Part shown: positions 16,365-25,543 of the stretch, in pieces
Layout: every line of letters begins with the position of its first letter
Numbering within the stretch: the stretch's first letter is position 1
NCBI GenBank assembly: GCA_002503825.1
Contig: DASP01000005.1
Coordinates: forward strand, 372,001-436,000
Direction of reading: 5' to 3'
DNA: 64,000 nt
Source of the DNA: Methanoregulaceae archaeon UBA467
GTDB lineage: Archaea > Halobacteriota > Methanomicrobia > Methanomicrobiales > Methanospirillaceae
The notes under the pieces: generated by a model
What the model saw: only the letters and a program-made list of their open reading frames with translations
What the model was told of the DNA's origin: nothing
Databases searched by the model: none
Position numbers and translations under genes: made by a program

Positions 16365-17633
16365 TCAGACTATTTTGTATTTCAGAGGCACCCGGTCGAT
16401 GTTGTTTGCAGCCATTACAAACCTGCCGTCACAGATGCCGTTCAGGTTTGATTCGGGTGTTATCTGGGAGAAACCCTGCCCGTCGGGCTGGCCCCAGGAG
16501 TTTCCTCCCGAGTATTTCCCACCAGTGATACTCTTTTGTTCAGAGACCGTGAGGTTCCACGTATTCTTTGACGGGGTGATAAACCTCGTGTTGTTTGTAT
16601 TATAGAAGTAATTGTTAAAGAATACGTTTTCAGCCGAATCACGGATCCATAGGCCTTCGTTTACGTTGTTCCTGATCTTGTTGTCGTACAGGACATTGTG
16701 GTTGTTGTCAAAGAGCCAGAGACCTGCTTCACCATTGGTGTCGACGATGTTTCCAAAGACCACATTATCAGTTGCACTATGGAGCAGGACCAGTCCGTTG
16801 AAGTCGTTTCCTGACAACGTATTTTTTGAGATCTCGTTGTTGAAACAGTTGGAGTTGACATAGATGCCGTTTTTATTATCCCTGATGGTATTTTGGGTAA
16901 TCTGGTTGTTGCCTGACTCGTATAATTCAATTCCGTGACCGTTATTGCCGGTGATGGTATTTTTGATAACCGTGTTGTAGTGTGCCTGCTCGTTGAAATT
17001 CAGACCGTCACCGCGGTTATTGAGCAGTTTACTATTCTGAACAATATTGTTATTCGAGAAACGGATACGGATGCCGTCTATCATGTTGTCCTGGGAGGTA
17101 ACCCCCTGCACGGTGTTAGAATTGCTGCCGCTGTAAAGGATTATTCCCGACATTTCGTTCTTTTCAAGGACCGAGTTCTGAATGGTATTCCCGATACTGT
17201 TCTGCAGCAGGACCCCGTTTCCCGGGCAACTGGTGACGGTGACTTTGTCAATGAGGCTGTTCTTCACATCGTTGAGCCAGAGGCCGGTCCCCCAGTCATT
17301 TAAAACGACGTTCTTAACCACGACGTTGACCAGCGACATTGCAGAATTGTAGATCTTTATCCCGATACTGTTCGCCGAGTCAGACCCGTCGATGACTTTT
17401 CCCTTTCCGTCGATATACACGTTGGACGCCTGGACCTCGATGTAGACCGGCGCCGTGCTGTTCGTGACACCTGCGGCTATGTAATACTGCCCGGGCGAGG
17501 TAATAACCGTCGGCCCGGTGATTGGTATTGGCTTTGCACTCGCCCCCGCAATGAGGAGGAGCGTAACAAGAAACACTGCAATTGCAAGCGTCCGGAACGA
17601 AGCGAATTGTCCTGATGTGGTAACAGCTGTCAT
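16365..17633 (-). CDS. Secreted right-handed beta-helix (NosD-like) surface protein
   Basis: A 422-aa protein; ATG 17633 with GGAAG before it. Signal peptide: LAIAVFLVTLLLIAGASA. The rest is parallel beta-helix with about ten PbH1-type turns of 22-24 residues, each with N-x-I/V or NGI/L-W patterns (e.g. GIILYSGSNSNTVQG, GLWLFDNNHNVLYDNKI). NosD/PbH1 domains in methanogens are S-layer-associated surface proteins; catalysis is not indicated. The C-terminal tail (GNSWGQPDGQGFS onward) is outside the repeats and no membrane anchor is seen. Confidence 0.85.
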   Translation of the reverse strand: MTAVTTSGQFASFRTLAIAVFLVTLLLIAGASAKPIPITGPTVITSPGQYYIAAGVTNSTAPVYIEVQASNVYIDGKGKVIDGSDSANSIGIKIYNSAMSLVNVVVKNVVLNDWGTGLWLNDVKNSLIDKVTVTSCPGNGVLLQNSIGNTIQNSVLEKNEMSGIILYSGSNSNTVQGVTSQDNMIDGIRIRFSNNNIVQNSKLLNNRGDGLNFNEQAHYNTVIKNTITGNNGHGIELYESGNNQITQNTIRDNKNGIYVNSNCFNNEISKNTLSGNDFNGLVLLHSATDNVVFGNIVDTNGEAGLWLFDNNHNVLYDNKIRNNVNEGLWIRDSAENVFFNNYFYNTNNTRFITPSKNTWNLTVSEQKSITGGKYSGGNSWGQPDGQGFSQITPESNLNGICDGRFVMAANNIDRVPLKYKIV

Positions 17634-17747
17634 AATAATCTTCCTTAAAGATGGTTTCCGGCGTATTCCACTGGAACGAAATGAATAACAAGGTAAAAAA
17701 TTGCAGGCCCGAAGAACGCGGGTCAGGAGAATACACCTGTATTCTTC

Positions 17748-17816
17748 TTTAAATATCAAAGGCTTTAATCTTTTCGCCCCATGAGCCGATTCAAGGAAGG
17801 ATTTTTCGTGAATCGG
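17748..17816 (-). promoter_or_regulatory. Promoter region with perfect inverted repeat
   Basis: In the 335-base gap before the beta-helix gene there is a TATA-like ATATTTAAAG (about 17748-17757, minus strand) and, 30 bases further upstream, CCGATTCA (17786-17793) with TGAATCGG (17809-17816), a perfect 8-bp inverted repeat with a 15-base centre. The repeat is placed like an activator or repressor site for this gene. The rest of the gap shows nothing. Confidence 0.4.
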
Positions 17817-17968
17817 TTATTTAAGGCAGGATTTTCTATAAAAACGGGGGCGAAATTTAAATTCCCGACTGCGAACGAGCGGGAAGAAAGTGATATCCCT
17901 GGCGGAGAACCGTGACTTTATAAGATTAAACCCGGTTTTATCATAAAAAAGGGTGAGGTGGGCGGATC

Positions 17969-18871
17969 TCAGATCACTTCGACCGGCCCGGGTGCAGTGA
18001 TCTTTGATGTGTAACCCATTACCTTCCGGAAGAGCGTGATCTCCCCGGATGCTGTACTTGACTCGGAGTAGACGAGGTCTTCGGCTTTCAATGGCGTGCC
18101 CATGTCTACGACAGTCCTGGCTTCCTGGATGTGGACATTCATAAATGCCTGCGCACTCCCTGAGGCAGGAATATCCCCAAAGCCCGTCAGCTTGATGTCA
18201 TAGTTAACTTCCACACCGGGATCAGAGACTGGCAGATCCCATATCTGGGCACTTTGTCCCTCTCCCTCTTCTTCGGTGACGGATTTCAGCATGATGTAAC
18301 GCTGCGCCGAGCCGGTCGTGAGTGAACCGATGGTCAGGTCAACACTGCTCCCTTCTTCCACGATATTGCAGAATGCAGGGTTTTCGGCACCCGTAATCGA
18401 CGCGAACGGACAGAGAAGGATCTCGTTATCTTCCATTGCGGTTCCTACGCCGTCAAGGAGCGTCGACTCCGCAGACGTCATCCGGCCGGTGTCAAGGCCC
18501 ACAAACTCGACGATCTTGTTCGTCTTCATATTGAAGACATTCTGCGCAGCCGCACCCGCGGTGTCGTAGCTGATACCCTTGGTATATGTGACAAGACCCT
18601 GGTCGGCGATGGTGTGTTCTGTATAGGAACTGGTGTAGACCGATTCCCATTCATAGTACAACGGCATGATTCCCGGGGGGAGCCCCTGGTGGTTGCCGCT
18701 GATCAGGGTAACAATGTTGTCAGTCTCGGTTACGGTGCCGAGGGTGGAAATCGCCGTCGCGGTGGTAAAACCCTGTGTTTCAGGGACCTGCGGGACTCCG
18801 GAATCTGCCATTACTATTCCTGTGCACAGTACGAACAGTACCAGGCATATTATAACACGTTTTCCGATGAT
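17969..18871 (-). CDS. Secreted protein, apparent non-canonical ATC start
   Basis: The first ATG in frame (18811) starts MADSGVPQVP, but the 20 codons before it encode a perfect signal peptide (IIGKRVIICLVLFVLCTGIV, cleavage after MA). In this frame no ATG, GTG or TTG occurs between the TAG at 18880-18878 and that ATG. A consensus AGGAGG (18886-18881) sits nine bases before ATC 18871-18869, so ATC is the likely start, giving about 300 aa. The mature protein is a beta-rich exported protein of unknown family (GFGDIPASGSAQAFMNVHIQ). A recent mutation of the start codon or a sequence error are alternatives. Confidence 0.65.
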   Translation of the reverse strand: MIGKRVIICLVLFVLCTGIVMADSGVPQVPETQGFTTATAISTLGTVTETDNIVTLISGNHQGLPPGIMPLYYEWESVYTSSYTEHTIADQGLVTYTKGISYDTAGAAAQNVFNMKTNKIVEFVGLDTGRMTSAESTLLDGVGTAMEDNEILLCPFASITGAENPAFCNIVEEGSSVDLTIGSLTTGSAQRYIMLKSVTEEEGEGQSAQIWDLPVSDPGVEVNYDIKLTGFGDIPASGSAQAFMNVHIQEARTVVDMGTPLKAEDLVYSESSTASGEITLFRKVMGYTSKITAPGPVEVI

Positions 18872-19112
18872 TGTAACCTACCTCCTATCTTCAATGCTGA
18901 ATGTCAGCATTTTTTCTGTATTGTCGTGAGATCTTTTAAATTATCCTGAACAATTATTCCTTTCAACGCCCACTTTTTGCGAACATACAGGGATAATGAT
19001 GCACATGCAGGGGATTCTATGCATGATATAAGCCCTTTTACATCCCGGGTGAGGCTTTCCGGATCAGGATCAAAATCTCCTTACGCTGACACGATCCAGA
19101 CTCTCTTAGCAC

Positions 19113-19673
19113 ATGGACAACCCGGAGATCCTCCTTCCTCTTATCATCCTTGTCGCTCGTATCATCGAGACCAGCATGGAGACCATCCGGACGGTCTACA
19201 TCGCACGGGGACACACGTACCTGGCCGCGGGGATAGGGGTTGTCAAAGTGGGGATCTGGCTCCTTTCCACGGGTCTTGTGCTCACCAACCTGCAGAATAT
19301 CCCCGGGATCCTCGCGTACATCGCAGGGTACGGAATCGGCACCCTGCTCGGGATGCACATCGAGAACCGGATCAGCATAGGAAACGTGCTGGTCCGGATC
19401 ATAAGCCCGCGGGACCCGGCTCCGCTGGTAGAGACGCTCGGTGAGATGGGCTATGGTATCACCCGCGTGGAGGGAACGGGACGGTTCTCTCCCAACGTCT
19501 CGGTGCTCCTCCTCATCGCCCCCAGGAAAGAACTTGAAAACCTGATAACGTTCCTGAAGCAAAACGAGCCGGACCTGCTGTTTACGGTAGAGGACATCAG
19601 GAAAGTCAGTGAAGAAGGCCGGATCTTCCACGGGAAACATACCCGCTGGATCTCCCGGTTCTTTGGCGGATAA
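19113..19673 (+). CDS. UPF0316 (DUF2179/DUF5698) membrane protein
   Basis: A 186-aa protein: three membrane helices (LPLIILVARIIETSMETIRT, LAAGIGVVKVGIWLLSTGLV, ILAYIAGYGIGTLLGMHIEN) and a C-terminal soluble DUF2179 domain (VRIISPRDPAPLVETLGEMG, GITRVEGTGRFSP, LLLIAPRKELENLITFLKQN). The DUF2179 part is ferredoxin-like and also ends YitT-type permeases, where it is thought to sense a small ligand. Function unknown. Confidence 0.9.
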   Translation: MDNPEILLPLIILVARIIETSMETIRTVYIARGHTYLAAGIGVVKVGIWLLSTGLVLTNLQNIPGILAYIAGYGIGTLLGMHIENRISIGNVLVRIISPRDPAPLVETLGEMGYGITRVEGTGRFSPNVSVLLLIAPRKELENLITFLKQNEPDLLFTVEDIRKVSEEGRIFHGKHTRWISRFFGG

Positions 19674-20097
19674 TCCGGGATTATCAGGTCCGGCGAAGGT
19701 CCTTTTGCCACCGGCAGGGTTTTTACCCCGAAGACGTGCCCGGATATTCCCGATACTCGTTTGTCGCCAGCACTCCGGTTATCCGGGGTTCCGGTCATGG
19801 CAGGTATGCACACCGCGCCACTATTTTTCCATCGGAAACACCCGCCCCTGAACACGAACCTGTCACCCCGGGGATGGCCCGGTGTATTACCGGTACCGGT
19901 TTTTCCGATCCTCCGGCCGTATTCTGAACCGCTTTTACCAGTCACAGCCGGTTCTTTAATTCGATGACCCCCTTCCGGCCCGCCCGGGTGATAAAACAGG
20001 ATTGTTTGTATTCCGGGAATTTATGGCTGCGTTACATTGCTATGCCCACATGAATTTCTATCAGGGGGATGCAGAAAAGTTATGATATTCTTTAAGT
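19674..20097. other. Gene-free stretch
   Basis: About 420 bases between the UPF0316 gene and the response-regulator promoter. Short open frames on both strands lack ribosome binding sites and protein character. No RNA gene or strong repeat is visible. Confidence 0.5.
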
Positions 20098-20111
20098 ACT
20101 ATAAAAATAAG
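20098..20111 (+). promoter_or_regulatory. TATA box of the CheY-like gene
   Basis: ACTATAAAAATAAG lies about 25-30 bases before the ATG at 20131, so transcription would begin almost at the start codon and the mRNA is probably leaderless. Confidence 0.5.
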
Positions 20112-20130
20112 ACAATGAAACGTGTAGCTT

Positions 20131-20511
20131 ATGGGGAAGTTATTACTTATTGACGATTCGGAGTACGCCAGAGAACTCCTGAAAATGATATTGGAAGAGG
20201 GGGGCCACGTCATCGTCGGAGAGGCTGCGAACGGGATCGAGGGGGTCGACAAGTACATGGCCCTCAAACCGGACCTGGTAATCCTGGACATGATTATGCC
20301 ACGGCTGAACGGTTTAAATACCCTTCAGGCCATCAGGGCATTCGACAAGGATGCCCGTGTGCTTGTTATCTCAGCGGATAACCAGGAGGAGCACATCAGG
20401 AAGACCGTAAAGGAAGGTGCAAATGGCTATATCAGCAAACCCTATAAGAAACAGGCCGTAATCAAAGAGGTTTCTAACATAATCGGGAATCCCGTTATTC
20501 CCATTCAATAA
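20131..20511 (+). CDS. Single-domain response regulator (CheY-like)
   Basis: A 126-aa receiver domain: acidic pocket D8/D9 (LLLIDDSE), phospho-acceptor D53 (LVILDMIMP), S81 (VLVISAD) and K103 (GYISKPYKK). No output domain is attached, so it acts by protein contact, perhaps with taxis or transcription machinery. A membrane histidine kinase is encoded 1 kb downstream on the other strand and is a possible partner, but linkage is loose and the pairing is inference. Confidence 0.9.
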   Translation: MGKLLLIDDSEYARELLKMILEEGGHVIVGEAANGIEGVDKYMALKPDLVILDMIMPRLNGLNTLQAIRAFDKDARVLVISADNQEEHIRKTVKEGANGYISKPYKKQAVIKEVSNIIGNPVIPIQ

Positions 20512-20683
20512 TTGATATTGCCAGACTGTGTTTTTTATTGTGTATGCCCCAGGCCAAGGTCGGCTGCCTGTACCTTATAGAGGGACCCGGCCCCGGTCTG
20601 CGGTTATGGCCAGATCCTAAAAGACGTCGGATGAGGCCAGGCGTTGGATTGCCGGCCGGCATACACCTGAGGACCAGAACTCA

Positions 20684-20797
20684 ATGTTACGCGTAATTGT
20701 GGATGCAGAAGAGCAGGAGAAGACCGGGGACCTCATCCTGGTGCCGAATCCGCGGTATGAACTTGTGAAGGGGTTTCTAAAAAAGGGTGGAATGTAG
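20684..20797 (+). pseudogene. 37-codon remnant or very small protein
   Basis: ATG 20684 opens a frame beginning MLRVIVDAEEQEKTGDLILV and ending VKGFLKKGGM. It reads like a real, charged protein end rather than noise, but is too short for a known domain and has no clear ribosome binding site. The C-terminal fragment of a lost gene is the likeliest reading. Confidence 0.3.
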
Positions 20798-20810
20798 AGG
20801 CAGAAAAACG

Positions 20811-21059
20811 TTATTTACGGGGAAAATTGTTATAAATATCGATTACGGCAAGGAGTATCCCTATTCCAAGCAGGCTGTAACCAACAATACGATCATCGCC
20901 AAAAACAATCCCTGCGATGATAAAAACAAACGAGAGGGCCGCTAATCTCGATAATCCTTTTTTCGGTTTCTTCAGGCCCGAAAAATACATTAAAATAACA
21001 ACCAGGGCCAGAACAATGATGGAAATGACGATGTACCCACGGTACGCATCCATAGACAC
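20811..21059 (-). CDS. 82-aa membrane protein, unknown
   Basis: Three hydrophobic segments in 82 residues: YIVISIIVLALVVILMYFSG, LAALSFVFIIAGIVFG and YSLLGIGILLAVIDIY, separated by a basic loop (LKKPKKGLSR). No motif of a known transporter. It follows the histidine kinase gene by 57 bases on the same strand and may be cotranscribed with it. Confidence 0.6.
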   Translation of the reverse strand: MSMDAYRGYIVISIIVLALVVILMYFSGLKKPKKGLSRLAALSFVFIIAGIVFGDDRIVGYSLLGIGILLAVIDIYNNFPRK

Positions 21060-21116
21060 AGTTCGATACAGGGGAAGTTATACACTCTGCAGGGTCCGGG
21101 TGTAGCAGGTAATTTC

Positions 21117-23372
21117 TCACGCTCCGTCTTCACCACCAATGGTGAAGAAGAAGGTGGCCCCCCGGCCCGGTTCACTTTCAGCCCAGACCCTGCCATTATG
21201 GCGACGGATGATACGGTCAACAATGGCCAGCCCGATACCTGACCCCCCATACAGGGTCATGTCGTGAAGTCTGCGAAAAGGTTTGAAGAGCTGGTCTGAG
21301 TATTGCATGTCAAAACCGACCCCGTTATCCCTGACAAAATACACGGGCTCCCCACCTCTTGTTTCTGCCCCGATTTCTATACGGGGCTGATCCGTATCCC
21401 TGCTGAATTTAAACGCATTGGAGATGAGATTGTAATATATCTGCCTGAGCATCACCGGATCGGCATAGCAGGGGGGCAGGGCCCCGATAGTTATCTGCAC
21501 GTTCTTTTCAGGTCCGGGCTCATTAAGATCCTTCACTATGTCCCGGACCAGCGGTTCCGGGGAGATCCATTCCCGCGTCAGTTCTGCCCGGCCCATGCGG
21601 GAGAGGTTGAGGAGCCCCTCGATAAGCCGGTCCATCTGCTGCGCGTTATGCCTGATTGAATCAAAGTAATGCCGCTCCCGGTCGTCCAGTTTCCCACCGG
21701 CCTCCTGCAGGAGGAGATACGAGTACCCGTCAATGGACCGCAGAGGGGCCCGGAGGTCATGTGAAACCGAATAGGAAAACGCCTCCATCTCCCTCGTGGC
21801 CTCCTCAAGTTCCGAGGTCCGCCGGGTAACCCTGCGTTCTAGTTCCAGGTTTATCTGCCGGATTTCTTCTTCGATCCGTTTGAGCCGGGTTATATCGACG
21901 ATAGTTCCCCTGATCCCGGTTATGTCCCCGTCCGTTACTATCGCCACAGCATAGACCATGATTGGAAACGTGCTGCCATCATTCCGGAGACCGGTGTATT
22001 CCGTCCCATGGGTCTTTTCTCCCTGCATGAGAGACCGGAACATTTTCTGTGCACGTACCTGGTCACCGGGAACCAGCACATCGAAAATCATCAGCCCCGG
22101 CCCGGGATCTGATGGGGTGTACCCAAAGTTTTCGAATGCAAAAGGATTGGCGAATGTCACTCTGCCCTGGTGATCGGTCTCAAACACACCCTGTGGGAGC
22201 ATCTGGACAAGTTCCATGAACCGCCTCTCGCTTGACTCGCACTTCCGGATGTGGTCCTTCAGGCGGTCGACCATGATCCGGATGCTCTCCTGCAGGGTGG
22301 AGAACTCGTAGCCGTATACATGTGTCACCGGGTGATCGAGATCCCCGCCGGCGATAGCATTCACGTCATCAACCAGGCGTTCGAGCGGTCGGGAAAGCTT
22401 CCGGGAGATGACTATTGCCAGGAGTCCTCCGCTCAGCAGAACCAGCACCGCAAAAAAAGCGCTGAACAGCCTGATATAAAAGAGCTCCTCATTGAGCATG
22501 GAATCATTGTACGTCAGTTTTGCAAAGATACTCATGTCAGCGGCATAGTCGGGATCCCGAAGGTCGGTGACCTGCCAGAAGTACGTCCTCTCCCGGTCTT
22601 TATCACGGACCTCCTGGCTGGTACGGCTCTCCCAGAGGATATAATCGAGCATCTCCGATTTCTCAGGAGTGGGGATATAGGAGTTGTTATACATCAGCCG
22701 TTTTTGTTTCTGGAACAGGAGAACTTCATCAAGATAGGGGTTGAACTCCCGGACCTCCTCCACGACATCACTGAACTGGAGATTCATCCGCTCCTGCGCA
22801 AACCGGTCGGATTTCATTGCCAGTTCGAGGACATACCGGTGATCGGGAGTGGGCATGTAACTATACTGGGTAAGAGTTCCGGTCTGCCACTCCATGACCA
22901 CCCGGTCAGGATAGAACCCGGATGTATTTCGGATAGCGTGCAGATATTCGCAGAAATCCGGATATATAATGGAAAAATCGAGCCCTACATCCGTCTGTGT
23001 TGAGGCATAGGTGATGATGCAGTTGTCGTCGATCACATGGATGTCCATCCCCCCGATATCCTCCTTCAGTTGTTTCAGGTCCATCCGGGAAGGATCACCG
23101 CCAGTCCGGTAGTATTCTTCCATCACCACGGAGAAGGCGCCCTTCATCTGTTCATTGAAGGTATTGTCGTAGAGATTCAGCCCGGTATCGATCATCCGGA
23201 ACGAATTATCCAGGTGCGATTCTGTCATGACCCTGAGCCGTGCTGCGTTCTCTTCGATCGCATGCTCAGAATTCTGGTAGTTGATCCAGATACCGGCAAG
23301 AACAAGGGGGATAATGATCAGAAAGAGGATCAACATCAGGATATGCGAAAAAGACAATTTTTTCCAGGGCAC
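21117..23372 (-). CDS. Membrane sensor histidine kinase (extracellular sensor-HAMP-PAS-HisKA-HATPase)
   Basis: A 751-aa kinase. TM1 at 9-30, extracellular sensor of about 270 residues (Cache-like, with MDIHVIDDNCIITYASTQTD at 109-128), TM2 at 301-322, HAMP at about 323-378, PAS at about 385-500, a coiled coil, HisKA with phospho-acceptor H538 (SYSVSHDLRAPLRSIDGY) and ATPase domain 640-748: N box YYNLISNAFKFS, G1 RDNGVGFD, G2 GGSGIGLAIV. All catalytic motifs are intact. The signal is extracellular; the target regulator is not adjacent except for the loosely linked CheY-like protein. Confidence 0.93.
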   Translation of the reverse strand: MPWKKLSFSHILMLILFLIIIPLVLAGIWINYQNSEHAIEENAARLRVMTESHLDNSFRMIDTGLNLYDNTFNEQMKGAFSVVMEEYYRTGGDPSRMDLKQLKEDIGGMDIHVIDDNCIITYASTQTDVGLDFSIIYPDFCEYLHAIRNTSGFYPDRVVMEWQTGTLTQYSYMPTPDHRYVLELAMKSDRFAQERMNLQFSDVVEEVREFNPYLDEVLLFQKQKRLMYNNSYIPTPEKSEMLDYILWESRTSQEVRDKDRERTYFWQVTDLRDPDYAADMSIFAKLTYNDSMLNEELFYIRLFSAFFAVLVLLSGGLLAIVISRKLSRPLERLVDDVNAIAGGDLDHPVTHVYGYEFSTLQESIRIMVDRLKDHIRKCESSERRFMELVQMLPQGVFETDHQGRVTFANPFAFENFGYTPSDPGPGLMIFDVLVPGDQVRAQKMFRSLMQGEKTHGTEYTGLRNDGSTFPIMVYAVAIVTDGDITGIRGTIVDITRLKRIEEEIRQINLELERRVTRRTSELEEATREMEAFSYSVSHDLRAPLRSIDGYSYLLLQEAGGKLDDRERHYFDSIRHNAQQMDRLIEGLLNLSRMGRAELTREWISPEPLVRDIVKDLNEPGPEKNVQITIGALPPCYADPVMLRQIYYNLISNAFKFSRDTDQPRIEIGAETRGGEPVYFVRDNGVGFDMQYSDQLFKPFRRLHDMTLYGGSGIGLAIVDRIIRRHNGRVWAESEPGRGATFFFTIGGEDGA

Positions 23373-23444
23373 CTTCAGGTCCTACACCCCCCCTTTTATC
23401 CAGAACTCCTCTGCAATCAGAGTATAAAAGATCCATAAACGATT

Positions 23445-23462
23445 TTGGGATATATATACTGG
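23445..23462 (-). promoter_or_regulatory. Probable promoter of the histidine kinase
   Basis: GGGATATATATACTGG region, about 75-85 bases upstream of the kinase ATG; TATATATA reads on both strands. The stretch 23463-23770 beyond it holds no supportable gene. Confidence 0.35.
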
Positions 23463-23771
23463 AGGGTTCGATTCACCACCTGCCGGGAGGAACTGATTCA
23501 GGATATCCCTCCCCTCTCTCCCGATGCTCCGGGAACAGGCAGGCATCTCCCTGCTTTTCAATTTTGTTGACCGGACTGCCCCTTTCCCCGGAGAGAAAGC
23601 ATTGATTATATCATATCCTCCCGGTTCAGGATTTTCCCCGGGATCAGGGGTCGGTGCCCCGATTATTCGCATCCGCTGCCTTCTCCGCATTTTATCCTGC
23701 ACATTCGGAAAAAAAAAACACTGAATGGAAAAGAGTGCCGGCCAGCGAGAAATCCCAGGGATTTTAACCGG

Positions 23772-23874
23772 GATTGTTTTCAGTTTCAGAAACAAATTAT
23801 TTCTATTTCAGAAATTGAACAAAAGGGAATCCATTATAATGTTGCCAGAACTTAGAAATGGACATTACCGATGA
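23772..23874 (+). pseudogene. Copy of the 37.7-kb promoter/operator and first codons
   Basis: From ATTGTTTTCAGTTTCAGAAA onward the sequence matches the region before the HTH-nucleotidyltransferase gene at 37.73-37.83 kb, including GTTTCAGAAAC (23783-23793), AGAAACAAATTATTTCT (23788-23804) and ATAATG-TTGCCAGAACT. This copy lacks one 22-base unit found in the other. The matching gene start at 23839 encodes only MLPEL and then diverges (stop after 11 codons). It is the stump of a second copy, cut by a rearrangement that brought in the BrxL fragment. Confidence 0.7.
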
Positions 23875-24609
23875 TAAATTGGAATGGGCGATATGGATTG
23901 CCCTCGAATGCCGCCTTCGGGTAAATGAGCAACAGAAACGGATCGGGTCTGCGGAATTCCGCAATACCATGTTCAGCTATCACATCCGCGTTGGCGGGAT
24001 TGAGCAGTATGTTTCAACACCGGAACTCCATAGCGAGAATACGGTTAGTCCAAAACCACTACCACCAGGGCAAATCTGGGCGATTGGGCCTGGAGAAGAA
24101 AATGAGGGCAACGGGCTTTACATGATTGAAGTTACAGCAACACCTGGGTCGTCCATCCGTCTCATCAATATCAAAGCGCCTTCAGGACTTCGGGAGAGTT
24201 TACGTGCAGCTGAGCAGGTCATCAATAAACAGAGTAATGGACTGATAGGAGACCATGACCCTAAATCGAATGAATTTGCGGTTCAGATCCGAGCGCTGAG
24301 TCCGGTGAGTGGGGGCATCATCACGGGGCATACCGATCCTTCTTGCAATTTGTTCTGCAGCGTTGCGCAAGAACCTGAAGGGAGGGGTTGTCATTGTTGG
24401 TAGGCATGAGTGTTGGCGGGACACCGGAGCCGGTTTATAATGCTCTTGATATGGCAGAGCTCGCTGCGGAAAAGGGAGCGACTGCAATTGTGCTGCCGGT
24501 ATCAAGCGGTAAGCAGATGAATGAGATGTCGGATGATCTGGCGGCACGGATGACGGTGATTTATTATACAGATCCAATAGATGCATTACTGAAGGTGTTG
24601 GGAGAGTAA
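23858..24609 (+). pseudogene. brxL: C-terminal fragment of BREX BrxL (Lon-like protease), frameshifted
   Basis: Only about 250 residues corresponding to the end of the roughly 700-aa BrxL protein remain. Recognisable parts: LEWAIWIALECRLRVNEQQK, SGLRESLRAAEQVINKQ, then ALRKNLKGGVVIVG and MSVGGTPEPVYNALDMAELA, EKGATAIVLPVSSGKQMNEM, RMTVIYYTDPIDALLKVLG. The parts lie in three frames: one shift near the G-run at 24311-24315 and a second near 24398-24401, where one extra A splits VG from GMSVGG. The N-terminal ATPase part is absent. BrxL belongs to BREX phage-defence systems; this copy cannot be functional as a whole protein. Confidence 0.75.
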
Positions 24610-24655
24610 ATTTTACAAAAATTTTAACGGTTTATAATCAATTGTATCGAAAAAA

Positions 24656-25543
24656 TTATTTCTTCCCTGAAAAATCAGCAATCGTCCGCTGTGTTGGGTT
24701 CGCCCATTCCTGCAACTTCGCAACGATTGCCTGCCGTGTCTTCGGGTATTCCTTGAATTTTTCCGTCGCCCGGTACCTCCCGTCTTTGAATTCGAGATAC
24801 CCAGCCAGCTCGGATCTCATAAGGACATCCATCTCCGGTTTGATCTTATCGATGAGTGACTGACGGGCATTGGCTGTTGTTACTTCAAAAAGTCGCTCGA
24901 GTCCATCCTCGCAAATTTGCATCGGTGTTTTGCCCGGGGATTTTGTATCGAATAGCTGTAGTACGATATCGATGAGCCCGCGCCGGATCTCAAAGTGCTT
25001 CATCTCCGGGACAAGACTGAAGGGAATCTCGGGTAGCCTTTTCATACTCTGTCCTCTCATTGCCGTCAATGCTGAACGAAGGGAGGCATCCTGAATGAAT
25101 TGTTCCTGTTTGATATCGAATGAGTCTTTGACTACGATCTGGCAATGACCGGCATCATTGTTGGAAGTGAGACGACTGCTCATCGTGTCCGGCACTGCAG
25201 GATATGCCGTGCACCCGTATTGAGAAAGGCTCCGGGAATCAAGATTCTTATCAGCATCAAGCTGTCCTTTTTTCGATTCGTCGTTACAGGTCAGCTCGAT
25301 GACCAGCCAGCCGTTTGGACCACACGCAAAAATATCTGGAGTTCTCTGTTTTCCCGTGTCTCGTTCGGATAGTGGCGATTCGACGTGGTAATTCGTATAG
25401 CCGGATGCAAAAAAGGGGCCGGTGAAATTGACTCGTACCTGTTTATGAAAAAGCTGGATGGTGTTACGCCAGAGCACGATGCGATTATCGGTCTCAGCCA
25501 AACATCTCAACCCCGTCGAAAAAGATTGAAGTCTTGCCCGCAT
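24656..25543 (-). CDS. Putative nuclease-like protein of a two-gene operon
   Basis: About 295 aa from ATG 25543 (GAGGATA just before it); TTG 25501, inside the stop region of the upstream gene, is an alternative. The N-terminal half has a restriction-endonuclease-like pattern: SERDTGKQRTPDIFACGPNG, then WLVIELTCNDESKKGQLDAD, i.e. an Asp followed by a strand with E-x-T and a nearby Lys pair, a variant of PD-(D/E)XK. The C-terminal half (about 190-290) is helical (LIDIVLQLFDTKSPGKTPMQ; DVLMRSELAGYLEFKDGRYR) and may bind DNA or a partner. Not a family I know. It overlaps its partner gene and faces the BrxL fragment tail to tail. Confidence 0.65.
   Translation of the reverse strand: MRARLQSFSTGLRCLAETDNRIVLWRNTIQLFHKQVRVNFTGPFFASGYTNYHVESPLSERDTGKQRTPDIFACGPNGWLVIELTCNDESKKGQLDADKNLDSRSLSQYGCTAYPAVPDTMSSRLTSNNDAGHCQIVVKDSFDIKQEQFIQDASLRSALTAMRGQSMKRLPEIPFSLVPEMKHFEIRRGLIDIVLQLFDTKSPGKTPMQICEDGLERLFEVTTANARQSLIDKIKPEMDVLMRSELAGYLEFKDGRYRATEKFKEYPKTRQAIVAKLQEWANPTQRTIADFSGKK

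Noticed and set aside
22251..23003. 250-codon open frame opposite the histidine kinase
   Set aside because: Antisense of a well-supported kinase; no start signals or domain.
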